A DNA stretch of 64,000 bases, taken from contig CANJPT010000002.1 in the NCBI GenBank assembly GCA_947476195.1, forward strand, positions 1 to 64,000. Direction: 5' to 3'. Source of the stretch: Lewinellaceae bacterium. Lineage in GTDB: Bacteria; Bacteroidota; Bacteroidia; Chitinophagales; Saprospiraceae. The position numbers were made by a program, and so were the translations under genes. The notes beneath the pieces were generated by a model, which saw only the letters and a program-made list of their open reading frames with translations, did not search any database and was not told where the DNA came from. Within the stretch, counting starts at the first letter, position 1; the number at the start of each line of letters is the position of its first letter. This document shows, piece after piece, positions 39,331 to 49,296 of the stretch.

Positions 39331-41427
39331 CTAATTTCCTTGCCGGCGGATCAATTGTTGATCTGCCGGCCCCAAACTTACCCCAAACTGCTGAGCCTTT
39401 TGGTAATCTGACTTAGCTTCGGATATGTCGCCCGATCCTGCTTTTGCGCGGGCACGTTCGAGGTATGCTAACCCAAGATTTGGATTGAGTTTGAGGGCAT
39501 TATCCAGGGATTTTACCGCAGATCCATAGTGCTTGAGGGTACGCTGCATCATGCCGCATTCGTACCACATTTGGGGGTCGTTGGGGTCAATTCTTACGTT
39601 ATCCTCGTAATCTTTGGAGGCTTTTTCATACTCACCCTTTTTCAGATACACTACAGCCCGATTAGCGTATGCCGTTTTATTGTTCGGGTCAAGTTCGATA
39701 CTCTCCGTGAGGTCGCTGAGGCATTGCTCATACATTCCTGCAAATCCATAGGCTGCACCCCGACTGGCGAGTGCATCACTTTTTGACCTGGGTATGATCC
39801 TCGGTTTAGAAATGGCCTCTGTGTAATCCTGAAGTGCCTTTTCAAGGAATTCCTTTTGTTGGCTTTTGTATTTTGATGAATTCGCCATGATAAAGTATGT
39901 CTTGCCCCGATCTTTAAAGAGCTCGGGATTGCCGGGATCCATTTCTATGCCACGATTATAGTCCTTCAATGCACCCTCATAGTCCCCACGCGTAGTAAGG
40001 AGGTATTTCCCCCGATTCCAATATGGGAGTACACTGCGCTCTTTGTCACCTTCCTGAAGGTTCATGACATAGGTCCAAAGGGTTTCCCCATCTTTCCAAA
40101 TGGCTGATTGAAGGATGGTCCAGAGCCCAAAGACCAAGGTTAGTGCTCCAAGTACGGCGTAGACTTTTTTTGTTGCGTTTTCCTTTGTTGAAAAAATATC
40201 CAGGTAATCGGCTGCAATCACAAACAGACCAAAATAGGCCACATAAGTAAAACGATCGGCCATAAAGCCCTGTCCGGCGGCAAATATCTGGAGCACAAAC
40301 ATTACGTTGACCGTAAAGAACAAGAGGCCAAAAACCCAGGTTCGATATCCTTTTAACCAGGCCATTACAATCCCTGCCGCCACCAATGCAATCCCAGCCG
40401 GTGCAGCATACACCATCCACGACAATTGTTTTGGATAGGGATACAAAGGTGACATCGGATAAGGAACAAGGAATTTATACAGGTAGATAAGGTATGAATA
40501 CGCCCCGATACACATCCGGTCGAGCAGGCTGAAATTCGTGAGCGTATCGTTGGTTGAGCCCTGCAATTGGAGCGTGTATAGGTTGATAAGGCCAAACGCC
40601 AGCGAGATCAACCAAAAAGGAGCTTTTTCCCAGATAAGTTTGAAATTTACTGGCCTGCGAAACCAAAAATCCAACGCGAGCATCGAAAGCGGGAGTGCAA
40701 CAGCCTGCACTTTAGAGAAACAGGAAAGCAGTGCTAATAATACCATGATCCAGTAAGTTCGCTTCCGGCTCTCAGCAGTATTTGCCTGTTTCAGCCATTT
40801 CACATAGTACAACAGCGCCCAAAAAAAGAACATGGCAAACAGTACGTCCTTGCGCTCCGTAGCCCAGGCCACTGATTCCACGCGCATGGGATGTATGCCA
40901 AACAATAGCCCTCCAGTAAATACCCCCCACCGTCCAAAGCCCATGCTCCACAAGAGTCTCATCACGAAAAAAACGGTGAGCAAATGCATTAAAAGGTTGG
41001 TGAAGTGGGTGAGCGTGGGACTGAATTCACCTCCGTTCAGCGATTTCTCCACAGCGAAGGTGAGGATCGGCAATGGGTTATAGTTACCGATTACATTACC
41101 GGTTTTGGGGTCGAAAATATTGGGGATTGTGGTGGTCCATGGAATACCTTTCCCTACCAGTTGGAGATTCGGATTCTCTGTGATGTTTGCCGTATCATCC
41201 CAGTTCACAAAATCATGGCTGAGCGTAGGGAGATAGCAAGCGGCTGTGATGGCAAGCACGAAGAGGCCAAGTTGTAGCCAATTGCCTTCGCTGCCATTTT
41301 TTTTAAAGGGTGAAGCAGAGGACTTGGACTGCGTCCTTTGAGTCGATACGGAAACGGGCGTTTTAGCCATTTTGTCTTGAGTAGTAAAAGCTTGACAACA
41401 GATTTGGGGATTCACCACAAAGGACAA
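39331..41427 (-). CDS. Multi-TM glycosyltransferase-like protein with C-terminal TPR repeats (TMTC-like)
   Basis: FVNWDDTANITENPNL, HPMRVESVAWATERKDVL, followed by TPR units. Confidence 0.82.
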   Translation of the reverse strand: MSFVVNPQICCQAFTTQDKMAKTPVSVSTQRTQSKSSASPFKKNGSEGNWLQLGLFVLAITAACYLPTLSHDFVNWDDTANITENPNLQLVGKGIPWTTTIPNIFDPKTGNVIGNYNPLPILTFAVEKSLNGGEFSPTLTHFTNLLMHLLTVFFVMRLLWSMGFGRWGVFTGGLLFGIHPMRVESVAWATERKDVLFAMFFFWALLYYVKWLKQANTAESRKRTYWIMVLLALLSCFSKVQAVALPLSMLALDFWFRRPVNFKLIWEKAPFWLISLAFGLINLYTLQLQGSTNDTLTNFSLLDRMCIGAYSYLIYLYKFLVPYPMSPLYPYPKQLSWMVYAAPAGIALVAAGIVMAWLKGYRTWVFGLLFFTVNVMFVLQIFAAGQGFMADRFTYVAYFGLFVIAADYLDIFSTKENATKKVYAVLGALTLVFGLWTILQSAIWKDGETLWTYVMNLQEGDKERSVLPYWNRGKYLLTTRGDYEGALKDYNRGIEMDPGNPELFKDRGKTYFIMANSSKYKSQQKEFLEKALQDYTEAISKPRIIPRSKSDALASRGAAYGFAGMYEQCLSDLTESIELDPNNKTAYANRAVVYLKKGEYEKASKDYEDNVRIDPNDPQMWYECGMMQRTLKHYGSAVKSLDNALKLNPNLGLAYLERARAKAGSGDISEAKSDYQKAQQFGVSLGPADQQLIRRQGN

Positions 41428-41558
41428 TAAGTTTCATCAAGTTTTTTCAAAAATACCCTTGTGCCCTATTGTGTGAAATGGTGCGCAAAAGTAGAAAATT
41501 CAAACATTAGACTTGTTGTAGTATAAGCGCTTATTCAGGAATTGCTTTGGGGGTTACG

Positions 41559-43274
41559 TTAATTACCCCTCCCACTATTTTTCCCTTTCTGTGCCGGCGC
41601 ATTTACTTTGTTAGGTGGCTTGACCTCTCGTTTAGGAGCAGGTGCCGGATTGCTGGGCCGTGTTTGTTGCGGCTGCCTTGGTACTGGTCTGCTCTCCTCC
41701 CATTTCTGACGGTGGTAGTCTTTTGCTTCGTCGGGCAGCGACCAGGGTTCTTTGGTGTGTATACGCTGGGCGGGGTTATCCGTTTTTGTACGTTCCCGAC
41801 TCGGAGGCATGGGAGCTGGGGTCGGCTCTATGCGTGGCGGGCGTTCTGTGCTAGGGGTGGGAGCAGGTTCTGGCTTGGCAGGCGCTTTGGGTGGCGCCCA
41901 ATCGGACCTTTTTTCTTGATTAATCTCGTTTTCACGCTTTATTTCCGTTTTAGCTGCCTCCCGGGAACGCTGTAAATCAGGATATTTTCGCATATTTTTG
42001 TCGAGGTACTCTTCCTGGCTAACCGGTGTCTTTGGGTTTTTGGCATTGTAAGTCTGTCTCCCCGTTTCAAACTGGCCATATTCTTTGAGCCTTTCTGGCA
42101 ATCGGGTTTTGTCTGACAGAAAGTCGTCCGAAATAACAGCACGGTTGCGATCATGCCAATCCCGTACCCCCATGGTAATCGTAGTTCCTGAGTGCCGATG
42201 ACCATCATAGTGGTTTACAAAATGAGTGGATAAGTGGTTGTAGTGCTCATGGTGGTATGGACGGTCGAAATACCAGTGCATAAAATAGTACGAAGGGAAA
42301 TACACAACCACCATGCCATGCGGTTGAAAATACCCCCCACAGTCCCACCACCAAGGATAGGGTCGCCAGCGCGGATAGGAATCCCACCAAGGATACCCGT
42401 ACCAGTATGGATATGGGTTGTAGTAGTGATGCAAAACGATTGGATCGTCCTGATCGTAATATTCACCATTATAATATAGGTCATCGCCAGAATATTCGTC
42501 TGTCTTGTAGCCGTTCTCTGTGGCGTATTCTTTGGCAGCGGATTGCAGCTCGGCTTTGGCATCCGGGTCGTTTTCGAGGCTGGTTTTCCAATTTTCAAGT
42601 TCTTCGGCTTGGGAGCGGGCAACAGCCAGATTGAGCGAATCCATTTTTTGGATGACCCAGGCCGGATTGTCACGATAGGTTTCGCCGACTAAAATTGAAA
42701 ATCTCAAATCCTCATTGAGCAAGTCAATAACCTCTGGCAACCCCAAGAGATGCTCAAAAGCTTGTTGAGCCGGGGCCGAATATCCAGCGATTAAGCGATC
42801 AAAGGCCCGGCGGGTAGTCTGATTCAAATCATTGATCTGCACGAACGTAGGCATCTGCCAGGTAACCACACCGTAGGCATCTTCGCGTTTGCTGTCGGGC
42901 AATACCTCGAGTGCTTTTCGGAGTGCATCGGGCTTGTTTTTTTGCTGCACCAAAACGGCCGTCAGTCCCGGGTAGCGGCTTAAGTCATAAAATACCTCCT
43001 GGGTACTGCGCGGAAAATCCTCCAGGAGGGTGCGGAAGGCAGCGCTGGTTTTTTCGCGCATATCCTGCATTTTGATGAACACTTCCGGATACTTCGTGGC
43101 TTCCAGAATGGCCAATCGGGTTTCTGAAGGATACAAAATAAGTGCGTCAACGGATTTTTTATTCTCGTCTGCCAGATCCTTCAGCAGGGCAACATCGGTT
43201 TGTGCAAGAACGGTATATTGGTTAACTACCAATAAAAGCGTACCCACAAACCATAATTTAGGAATGAATTGCAT
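41559..43274 (-). CDS. Secreted protein with Tyr/Trp/Pro/His-rich middle region, DUF3300-like
   Basis: Signal peptide; YYNPYPYWYGYPWWDSYPRWRPYPWWWDCGGYF; Pro-rich C-terminus. Confidence 0.65.
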   Translation of the reverse strand: MQFIPKLWFVGTLLLVVNQYTVLAQTDVALLKDLADENKKSVDALILYPSETRLAILEATKYPEVFIKMQDMREKTSAAFRTLLEDFPRSTQEVFYDLSRYPGLTAVLVQQKNKPDALRKALEVLPDSKREDAYGVVTWQMPTFVQINDLNQTTRRAFDRLIAGYSAPAQQAFEHLLGLPEVIDLLNEDLRFSILVGETYRDNPAWVIQKMDSLNLAVARSQAEELENWKTSLENDPDAKAELQSAAKEYATENGYKTDEYSGDDLYYNGEYYDQDDPIVLHHYYNPYPYWYGYPWWDSYPRWRPYPWWWDCGGYFQPHGMVVVYFPSYYFMHWYFDRPYHHEHYNHLSTHFVNHYDGHRHSGTTITMGVRDWHDRNRAVISDDFLSDKTRLPERLKEYGQFETGRQTYNAKNPKTPVSQEEYLDKNMRKYPDLQRSREAAKTEIKRENEINQEKRSDWAPPKAPAKPEPAPTPSTERPPRIEPTPAPMPPSRERTKTDNPAQRIHTKEPWSLPDEAKDYHRQKWEESRPVPRQPQQTRPSNPAPAPKREVKPPNKVNAPAQKGKNSGRGN

Positions 43275-43507
43275 AACTTGATATTATAATTTGGTTACAA
43301 AATTGGGGGCGATTATGGAGGAATGCGGCAATACAGATCATTATGGAACATGATTTTAGGAGCCACCGCATAAAAGATAAGCCCAAATCGAAGCTTTTGG
43401 ACTTGATTTAACTCAAAAGACACGGCGTAGCAAAAATCTCCATTCGATGGTTTGAATATATAAAGACAGCTTGACTACATTTGGGGACTGACTAAATCAA
43501 ACTATAA

Positions 43508-44437
43508 ATGCAACACACGCTCTCCATCGGTGCAGACATCGGCGGCACCCACATCACCTGTGCGGCGGTAAAAATCCATGAAGGCAAACTTCTAACGGAA
43601 ACCCTATCAAGGGCTACCTATAATCACGAATCATCGGCAGAGACCATTCTCCAAAGTTGGGCGAAGGCCTTGAACAACACGCTTTCCAAAATAGACGAAT
43701 CACAACTGGCTGGTATCGGCTTTGCCATTCCAGGGCCTTTCGATTATCAAAACGGTATTTCGGAGATGGAACACAAGTTCAAAAACCTGTTTGGACTTCA
43801 TATTCCAAGTGCCTTAAAACCCTTGCTGGACACTCAAAAAGACTTACCCATGCGGTTCTTGAACGATGCTTCCTCCTTTGCAGTCGGGGAATCCTGGTTG
43901 GGCGAAGGGCAGGGGTTTCAAAAAGTGGTGGTCATAACCCTGGGAACTGGTTTTGGCTCAGCATTCATTGAAGATGGCGTGCCTGTTGTATACGGGGAAG
44001 AGGTGCCCAAGGAAGGTTGTCTCTGGCATTTACCCTTTAAAGACAGCATTGCAGACGACTATTTTTCGACCCGCTGGTTTATAGGCGAGTACCTCAAACA
44101 AACTGGTTTTTCCATTTTAGGGGTGAAGGATCTGATGGATAAACCAAGCACTGATGCCGTAGCCCGGGATCTCTTTTTACAGTTTGGCCAAAATCTGGCC
44201 GATTGTCTGGCAGCTCCGCTCCAAAAATTTGGTGCATCAGTTTTGATCATTGGGGGCAATATCGCGCATGCATTGCCGCTGTTTGGCGATAAATTCAGCG
44301 AAGGTTTGGCCAAAGCAGGTGTTTCTTTGAACGTTGTGGTTTCCAGACACAGCGAACACGCTGCGCTGATCGGTAGCGCCCGGCTGCTCGATGATGCCTT
44401 TTGGGGAAAAGTATCCGCGCAATTGCCCAACATTTAG
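43508..44437 (+). CDS. ROK-family protein (sugar kinase/glucokinase-like)
   Basis: GADIGGTHITCAAV; VVVITLGTGFGSAFIEDG; VLIIGGNIAHALPLF. Confidence 0.88.
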   Translation: MQHTLSIGADIGGTHITCAAVKIHEGKLLTETLSRATYNHESSAETILQSWAKALNNTLSKIDESQLAGIGFAIPGPFDYQNGISEMEHKFKNLFGLHIPSALKPLLDTQKDLPMRFLNDASSFAVGESWLGEGQGFQKVVVITLGTGFGSAFIEDGVPVVYGEEVPKEGCLWHLPFKDSIADDYFSTRWFIGEYLKQTGFSILGVKDLMDKPSTDAVARDLFLQFGQNLADCLAAPLQKFGASVLIIGGNIAHALPLFGDKFSEGLAKAGVSLNVVVSRHSEHAALIGSARLLDDAFWGKVSAQLPNI

Positions 44438-44678
44438 CGCGCATTGCCAGGCTCGCTGTTGTCCAGATAGTATAACATAAACTCGTCAATGGTTTTATCT
44501 GGCCTATTCAGCTCCATTTCTATCTGGAATCTACTGCGTTGATATTCAAAGTAATTTTATTGGGTTGACAAAAATCATTATATGGCCTAATAGTAGTCAT
44601 TCTTCAATAAAGCAGCATACCGAAATTTTATCCCTGACAAACACTTTATAGCTAAAATTAAAAAATAGGTTTGTGACT

Positions 44679-45641
44679 TTAAATTTGTGCCTGAGAAGGC
44701 CTTTTCCACAAGGTCCATTCAAACAGCAGGTAAAAAACAATTAATCCAGGCCACCAATCTTCCCGAAAAGCCAAAATGACGGCCAAATGCCACAGAATAA
44801 AACTACGGACCGTGGCGGCTATTGACACGGAAGCATTGGCTTCTGTTTTTTCACTGGTAATATGAGCGTAGATCTGTCCCGCTACGGCAATAACCGTCGC
44901 CAGGCCCCAAACCACTTTTGACCAGCCATCGGAAAAGGTAAGGGCTGCCCCCCACCCTGCACTCAACAAAACCAACAGATCTCCGACCCAAACGGTTGGA
45001 TTCCAGCCAAACACCACCGGAAAGGTGTTGTATCCGGTTGCCCGATCAGCACTAATGTCCTTCAAATACCCCATCAGGACGAAGTTGGTATAGGTAAAAA
45101 AACTGAGTGCCATGACCGGGACAATATCTTTGAGGTGTTCCGGAAGCCCCGTTCGATCCATGGAAACGTACCCGATCAGGGGCAGCAACGCCACGATCCA
45201 GGCATTGTAAAACGGTCCGGCAAACCAGTAGCGTCGTTTAAAAAAGGTATAAGTTGCCAACCCAAGAATGGACAGCGCTCCAGCGAAGGCATTCCATGGA
45301 TTCAGGAATACGAGTACGCCCACACCAGCCACCAATCCAATCAAACTCACCGTGCCGATCGCTTTCGTAGAAACAATGCCTTGCGACAATGGACGATAAG
45401 GTGCTGAGAGCCGATCTGTATCAACCTGAAAACAATCTGTCAACGCCTGGCCGAAACCATAACTGAGGAAAAGGGGTAAAAACCCTAAAAAAAGCAAGTT
45501 CGGCGGAAGCGGTTCTACCGGAGCGGCTGCAATACCTGCAAGGCCTGCCGCGCCAGACACAAAGAGCAGGTATGGCCGCATATGAATCAAATAAGCCTTC
45601 CAGAATCGCGCGGAATAAACGGGATAAGGAGCATTTGTCAT
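44679..45641 (-). CDS. UbiA-family prenyltransferase
   Basis: Multi-TM; QALTDCFQVDTDRLSAPYRPLSQG; LMGYLKDISADRATGYNTFPV. Confidence 0.87.
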   Translation of the reverse strand: MTNAPYPVYSARFWKAYLIHMRPYLLFVSGAAGLAGIAAAPVEPLPPNLLFLGFLPLFLSYGFGQALTDCFQVDTDRLSAPYRPLSQGIVSTKAIGTVSLIGLVAGVGVLVFLNPWNAFAGALSILGLATYTFFKRRYWFAGPFYNAWIVALLPLIGYVSMDRTGLPEHLKDIVPVMALSFFTYTNFVLMGYLKDISADRATGYNTFPVVFGWNPTVWVGDLLVLLSAGWGAALTFSDGWSKVVWGLATVIAVAGQIYAHITSEKTEANASVSIAATVRSFILWHLAVILAFREDWWPGLIVFYLLFEWTLWKRPSQAQI

Positions 45642-45681
45642 GATCAGAACGATTTAGATTAATTAATATATGGCAGCTTTT

Positions 45682-46644
45682 TTATAGTCCCAGGAGGGTG
45701 ATCGCTTGGGGGATCACAGAAAACCGAACTTCTGTGGTTTGAAAAACCTCGCCGTCCATTTCCAGGGCTACCAGTGTTTGCATTTGCACCGACAGCTCTT
45801 TTTTTGCAATACTGAGCGTCTTAGGACGCCCTCGGAAATGCCCTTTTGCGAGGCCGGCTAACACACCGAGCAATTCAGTTTTTTTCATATCCAGACAGGC
45901 ATTCAGCCCAAAAAATCCATCGTCCCGCTGCACCGGATCGTCAAAATGAAAACTACCTGATACGTACGGACTTTTCAAAACTGCCAGATTGGAAAGTTTG
46001 GTTTCCAATACTTCCCGTTCAAAAGCCAGTATTGCCTGAAAATTTTTAAACCTCATAATGGTTCTTAACGCTGCGTAAACAATGGCTAAATCAGTCCAGC
46101 GGTCTTTCGTAAATTGAACAAACCAATCTCCGTGATTGAAAAACCAATTGGCTTCTGCGGTAACGCCCAGACTGGCATTGGCGATAAAATATTGAACTTT
46201 CCATTCACCGGATGTGTCGCGAAATTCAGCCTTTCCCACATCCACCAAACTTGCAGTCTGAGTCTCCAAACGGGTAGGCAAACCCTGCAAAAAATGCTGT
46301 TTTGGTTTGATAAAATCATTGCTGGAACCCAATCCTATACCCCCCAGGATCAACTGTCGCGCATCTTCTCCTGTTTCCCGCAGGAGCAGGTTGAGCAAGA
46401 AATTGGCACTCCCGTCTCCTCCTGCAGATACAAAACCTTGCACCCCTTCCTGAAGCAGCGCCTTCAATATCGGCTTCAGATCGGTGGGCGGATGAAAGCT
46501 TATGACGCGCGTGCCCGGAGGCAAGCGCAAGGCCACTTCAGCAGCAATGCTTTCCCATCTCCGGGCAGCCCGACCATTATTGGCGTCGAGATTGACCAGT
46601 ACGGCATATTTTGTGGGCATCGCAGGCTTTCTATTTTTTGACAA
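45682..46644 (-). CDS. Diacylglycerol-kinase/sphingosine-kinase-family lipid kinase
   Basis: AVLVNLDANNGRAARRWESI; GFVSAGGDGSANFLLN; LGLGSSNDF-like motif; LVALEMDGEVF. Confidence 0.85.
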   Translation of the reverse strand: MSKNRKPAMPTKYAVLVNLDANNGRAARRWESIAAEVALRLPPGTRVISFHPPTDLKPILKALLQEGVQGFVSAGGDGSANFLLNLLLRETGEDARQLILGGIGLGSSNDFIKPKQHFLQGLPTRLETQTASLVDVGKAEFRDTSGEWKVQYFIANASLGVTAEANWFFNHGDWFVQFTKDRWTDLAIVYAALRTIMRFKNFQAILAFEREVLETKLSNLAVLKSPYVSGSFHFDDPVQRDDGFFGLNACLDMKKTELLGVLAGLAKGHFRGRPKTLSIAKKELSVQMQTLVALEMDGEVFQTTEVRFSVIPQAITLLGL

Positions 46645-47935
46645 TGGGTGAATCCCAGGCTAAGCGGAGCACTTCGGCCAGTTTATCAATATCGGCACGT
46701 GTATGTTCTACCGTAATGCTGATCCTGAATCTTTCTTCACCCTCCGGAACCGCAGGATATTCGATCGAATTGAGGAAAATGCCCTGCTCGTGAATGAATT
46801 GATTGGCCTTACGCACATCCATCCAGTCAGGTACTTTCAATGCGATAATGGCCGCTTCCGGTTTTGAGATCACCCCAAAAGGTTGGAGTTTTTTGATCGC
46901 ATAACGGGCATTGTCCAGCAATACATCCCGGAGTGCCGGCTCCCTTTCAATAACATCAATTCCAGCCAATACCGCCGCAAGGGTTACCGGCGTAAGTGCT
47001 GCTGAAAACATATATGAACGAGCAAAAAAGCGCATATAATCAATCAGCTCCTTGGGCCCGGCCAGGAAACCTCCGGTCATGGCAAATGACTTGCTGAAGG
47101 TTCCCATGGATAGATCGATCTGTTTTTCCACGCCAAAATGCTCCGCCGTGCCACTTCCGGATTTACCTAAAACGCCCGTACCATGTGCGTCATCAAGCAA
47201 TATGAACCCGCCATATTTTTTTACCAACGGGACTATTTTGTCCAGCGGGGCCAAATCACCATCCATAGAGTAGACGCCTTCAACCGCTACAAAAAGGGTG
47301 TCTTTGGTGGTTTTGGAAAGTTGGGCCAGTTTTGCTTCCAAATCTACCAGATCATTATGGGCAAATTTAGTAGCGGGTACCTGCGTCATCCGCATCCCAT
47401 CAAACAAGGAGGCATGGCTTAACTCGTCGTACAAAATATGGTCGTTTTCTTGTGCCAGAGCAACCAACATACCCAGGTTAGCTCCATAGCCGCTGGAAAA
47501 AATCATAGCGGCCTCCTGATGTTTCAGTCGGGCAAGCCTTTCCTCCAGTTCGCTCATCAAGCTGGTATATCCATTGAGCAAAGGTGGACCTGCCAGACCT
47601 GCGCCATATTTATCCATGGCCTCGGTCACCTTTTTTTTCATATACGGGCTATTGGCCATGCCCAAATAATTATTGGATGCAAACATGATCATTTTGCGGT
47701 TTTCGGCTGTGTTTGCATCCCAGATCGTTACTTCGCGGCTTTGTGGCGTTAGTACTTTTCGGCAGTAAGTGTAAATGTGCTGCCCTTTCAAATAGTTGAT
47801 AAACTTTGAAAAGAGCGGGATATATTCCCTGTTCTTTAAAGACTTATTCGCAGTAAGAAAGGTATGCAGATTGGGGGTCTCCTCTACTGTATTGGAGGTA
47901 GCGGTTGTTACCCGTTTTGGATCTGTATTTGCCAT
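46631..47935 (-). CDS. Serine palmitoyltransferase/alpha-oxoamine synthase-like PLP enzyme
   Basis: FASNNYLGMANSPYMKK; DELSHASLFDG; LLDDAHGTGVLGKSGSGTAEHFG; GTFSKSFAMTGGF. Confidence 0.9.
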   Translation of the reverse strand: MANTDPKRVTTATSNTVEETPNLHTFLTANKSLKNREYIPLFSKFINYLKGQHIYTYCRKVLTPQSREVTIWDANTAENRKMIMFASNNYLGMANSPYMKKKVTEAMDKYGAGLAGPPLLNGYTSLMSELEERLARLKHQEAAMIFSSGYGANLGMLVALAQENDHILYDELSHASLFDGMRMTQVPATKFAHNDLVDLEAKLAQLSKTTKDTLFVAVEGVYSMDGDLAPLDKIVPLVKKYGGFILLDDAHGTGVLGKSGSGTAEHFGVEKQIDLSMGTFSKSFAMTGGFLAGPKELIDYMRFFARSYMFSAALTPVTLAAVLAGIDVIEREPALRDVLLDNARYAIKKLQPFGVISKPEAAIIALKVPDWMDVRKANQFIHEQGIFLNSIEYPAVPEGEERFRISITVEHTRADIDKLAEVLRLAWDSPIVKK

Positions 47936-48960
47936 GATGCTTCTAAATTTAAAAGTTGAGCAAGAAATGTTTGCGGATCTCCGCCGGATTCGACGTAGGT
48001 ATTTGCAATTTTAATAGGGTCGATCGGTATATATCCCCCCTTTGAAACACGGATGGTACAGCCTTTGGCCGCTGTACAAATCCCGATACGAAGTGGCTTC
48101 CAATTCAATTTTTGGGCTTCTTCTAAAAAGTGCTTTTCTTTTGCAGGAGCAATGGTAAAAAGCAATTCAAACTCTCCATGCGGCCCTGCCAGAAAGATCC
48201 AGGCAGGTATTTGCTTCGCCTGACAGATCGCCAATGCTGCTGCATGTGTCATCGTTGACAACGGAATATCTATTTGAAATCCTATTGAATTCACCTCCAG
48301 CAGATTGGTCATTCCGTGAAAAAAGCCATCGCTGGTATCAATGCATGCGGTTCCTAAATGGCGGATCAACGCACCTTCTTTTAACCGTGGAATGGGTTGA
48401 TAAGGAACCTGCTGAGTACCTCCGGCCAATAAAACGCTAAAAGCATAAGCACTGCCCAGGCCCATCGGGCCGGTACTATACAGCACATCGCCGGCATTTG
48501 CCCCTTTTCTGGCAATGACAGGTTCGCCGGCAGGGATCAGGCCGATCGCAGTCCCCCCCATCTGCCACTCTTTTGAATCGTTGGTATCGCCGCCCAATAC
48601 AAAGACGCCGGTTGCTGCACAGGCCGCTGCGATCCCTCCCTGAACAGCTTGCAGTTTTTCAGCTGGAAAATCAGGCGGCAGACTTTCCGATAAAAGCAGC
48701 CCTAAAGGCCGGGCGCCAACCGCTGCTAAATCGCTGAGATTGACCACCACAGTCATCCAACCAATATGTGCCGGATCGCTATATAATCCTGAAGCAATTT
48801 CTTCAGCAATACAGTCGGTTGTAACAGCCAATACACTTCCATCCGGCAAACGCAGCAATTCGGCATCACTTTCCAGCAACTGATTGATTTGCTGTGGTGA
48901 GCGGCGAAACTGGCTGCTGAGTTGTTGGAGAAAAGCGTTTTCGAGGAGTTCAAACTTCAT
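47908..48960 (-). CDS. PurM-superfamily protein, ThiL (thiamine-monophosphate kinase)-like
   Basis: VVNLSDLAAVGARPLGLLLSESLP; GGDTNDSKEWQMGGTAIGLI; CIDTSDGFFHGMTNLLE. Confidence 0.85.
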   Translation of the reverse strand: MKFELLENAFLQQLSSQFRRSPQQINQLLESDAELLRLPDGSVLAVTTDCIAEEIASGLYSDPAHIGWMTVVVNLSDLAAVGARPLGLLLSESLPPDFPAEKLQAVQGGIAAACAATGVFVLGGDTNDSKEWQMGGTAIGLIPAGEPVIARKGANAGDVLYSTGPMGLGSAYAFSVLLAGGTQQVPYQPIPRLKEGALIRHLGTACIDTSDGFFHGMTNLLEVNSIGFQIDIPLSTMTHAAALAICQAKQIPAWIFLAGPHGEFELLFTIAPAKEKHFLEEAQKLNWKPLRIGICTAAKGCTIRVSKGGYIPIDPIKIANTYVESGGDPQTFLAQLLNLEASWQIQIQNG

Positions 48961-49169
48961 AATCGATCCGTTTTATGGTCAAAATAACCTGACCTTAGGG
49001 TACGAAAGTGGGCACATTATGCTCCCTTAAGCCATGATTCGGATCATTAGAAACCATGATTTTAATTAAATTGTCAGCCATGCCCATTACAAGAGCGATA
49101 ATCTCAACGGGGAGGCAATACGGATCTGGCTATACTCGCTACAATGGTGGGGTTTAGTGTGATGATGAT

Positions 49170-49260
49170 CACACTACTGGACATTTTCTAAAATCAAGAC
49201 TTATAAGGTTTTTGGAAACCTTATAGGACAGGGGGCAAAACAACGATGTCCAGTAGTGTG
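49170..49260 (-). mobile_element. MITE-like palindromic element, copy 4 (91 bp), TSD gatgatgat at 49161-49169 / 49261-49269
   Basis: Same ends and hairpin as other copies; exact 9-bp TSD. Confidence 0.9.
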
Positions 49261-49296
49261 GATGATGATACTTTTCGTTGGCGTAGTAATATCTGC

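Noticed and set aside
49081-49160. Short frame MPITRAIISTGRQYGSGYTRYNGGV as a gene remnant
   Set aside because: Too short and no recognisable family; could be chance.
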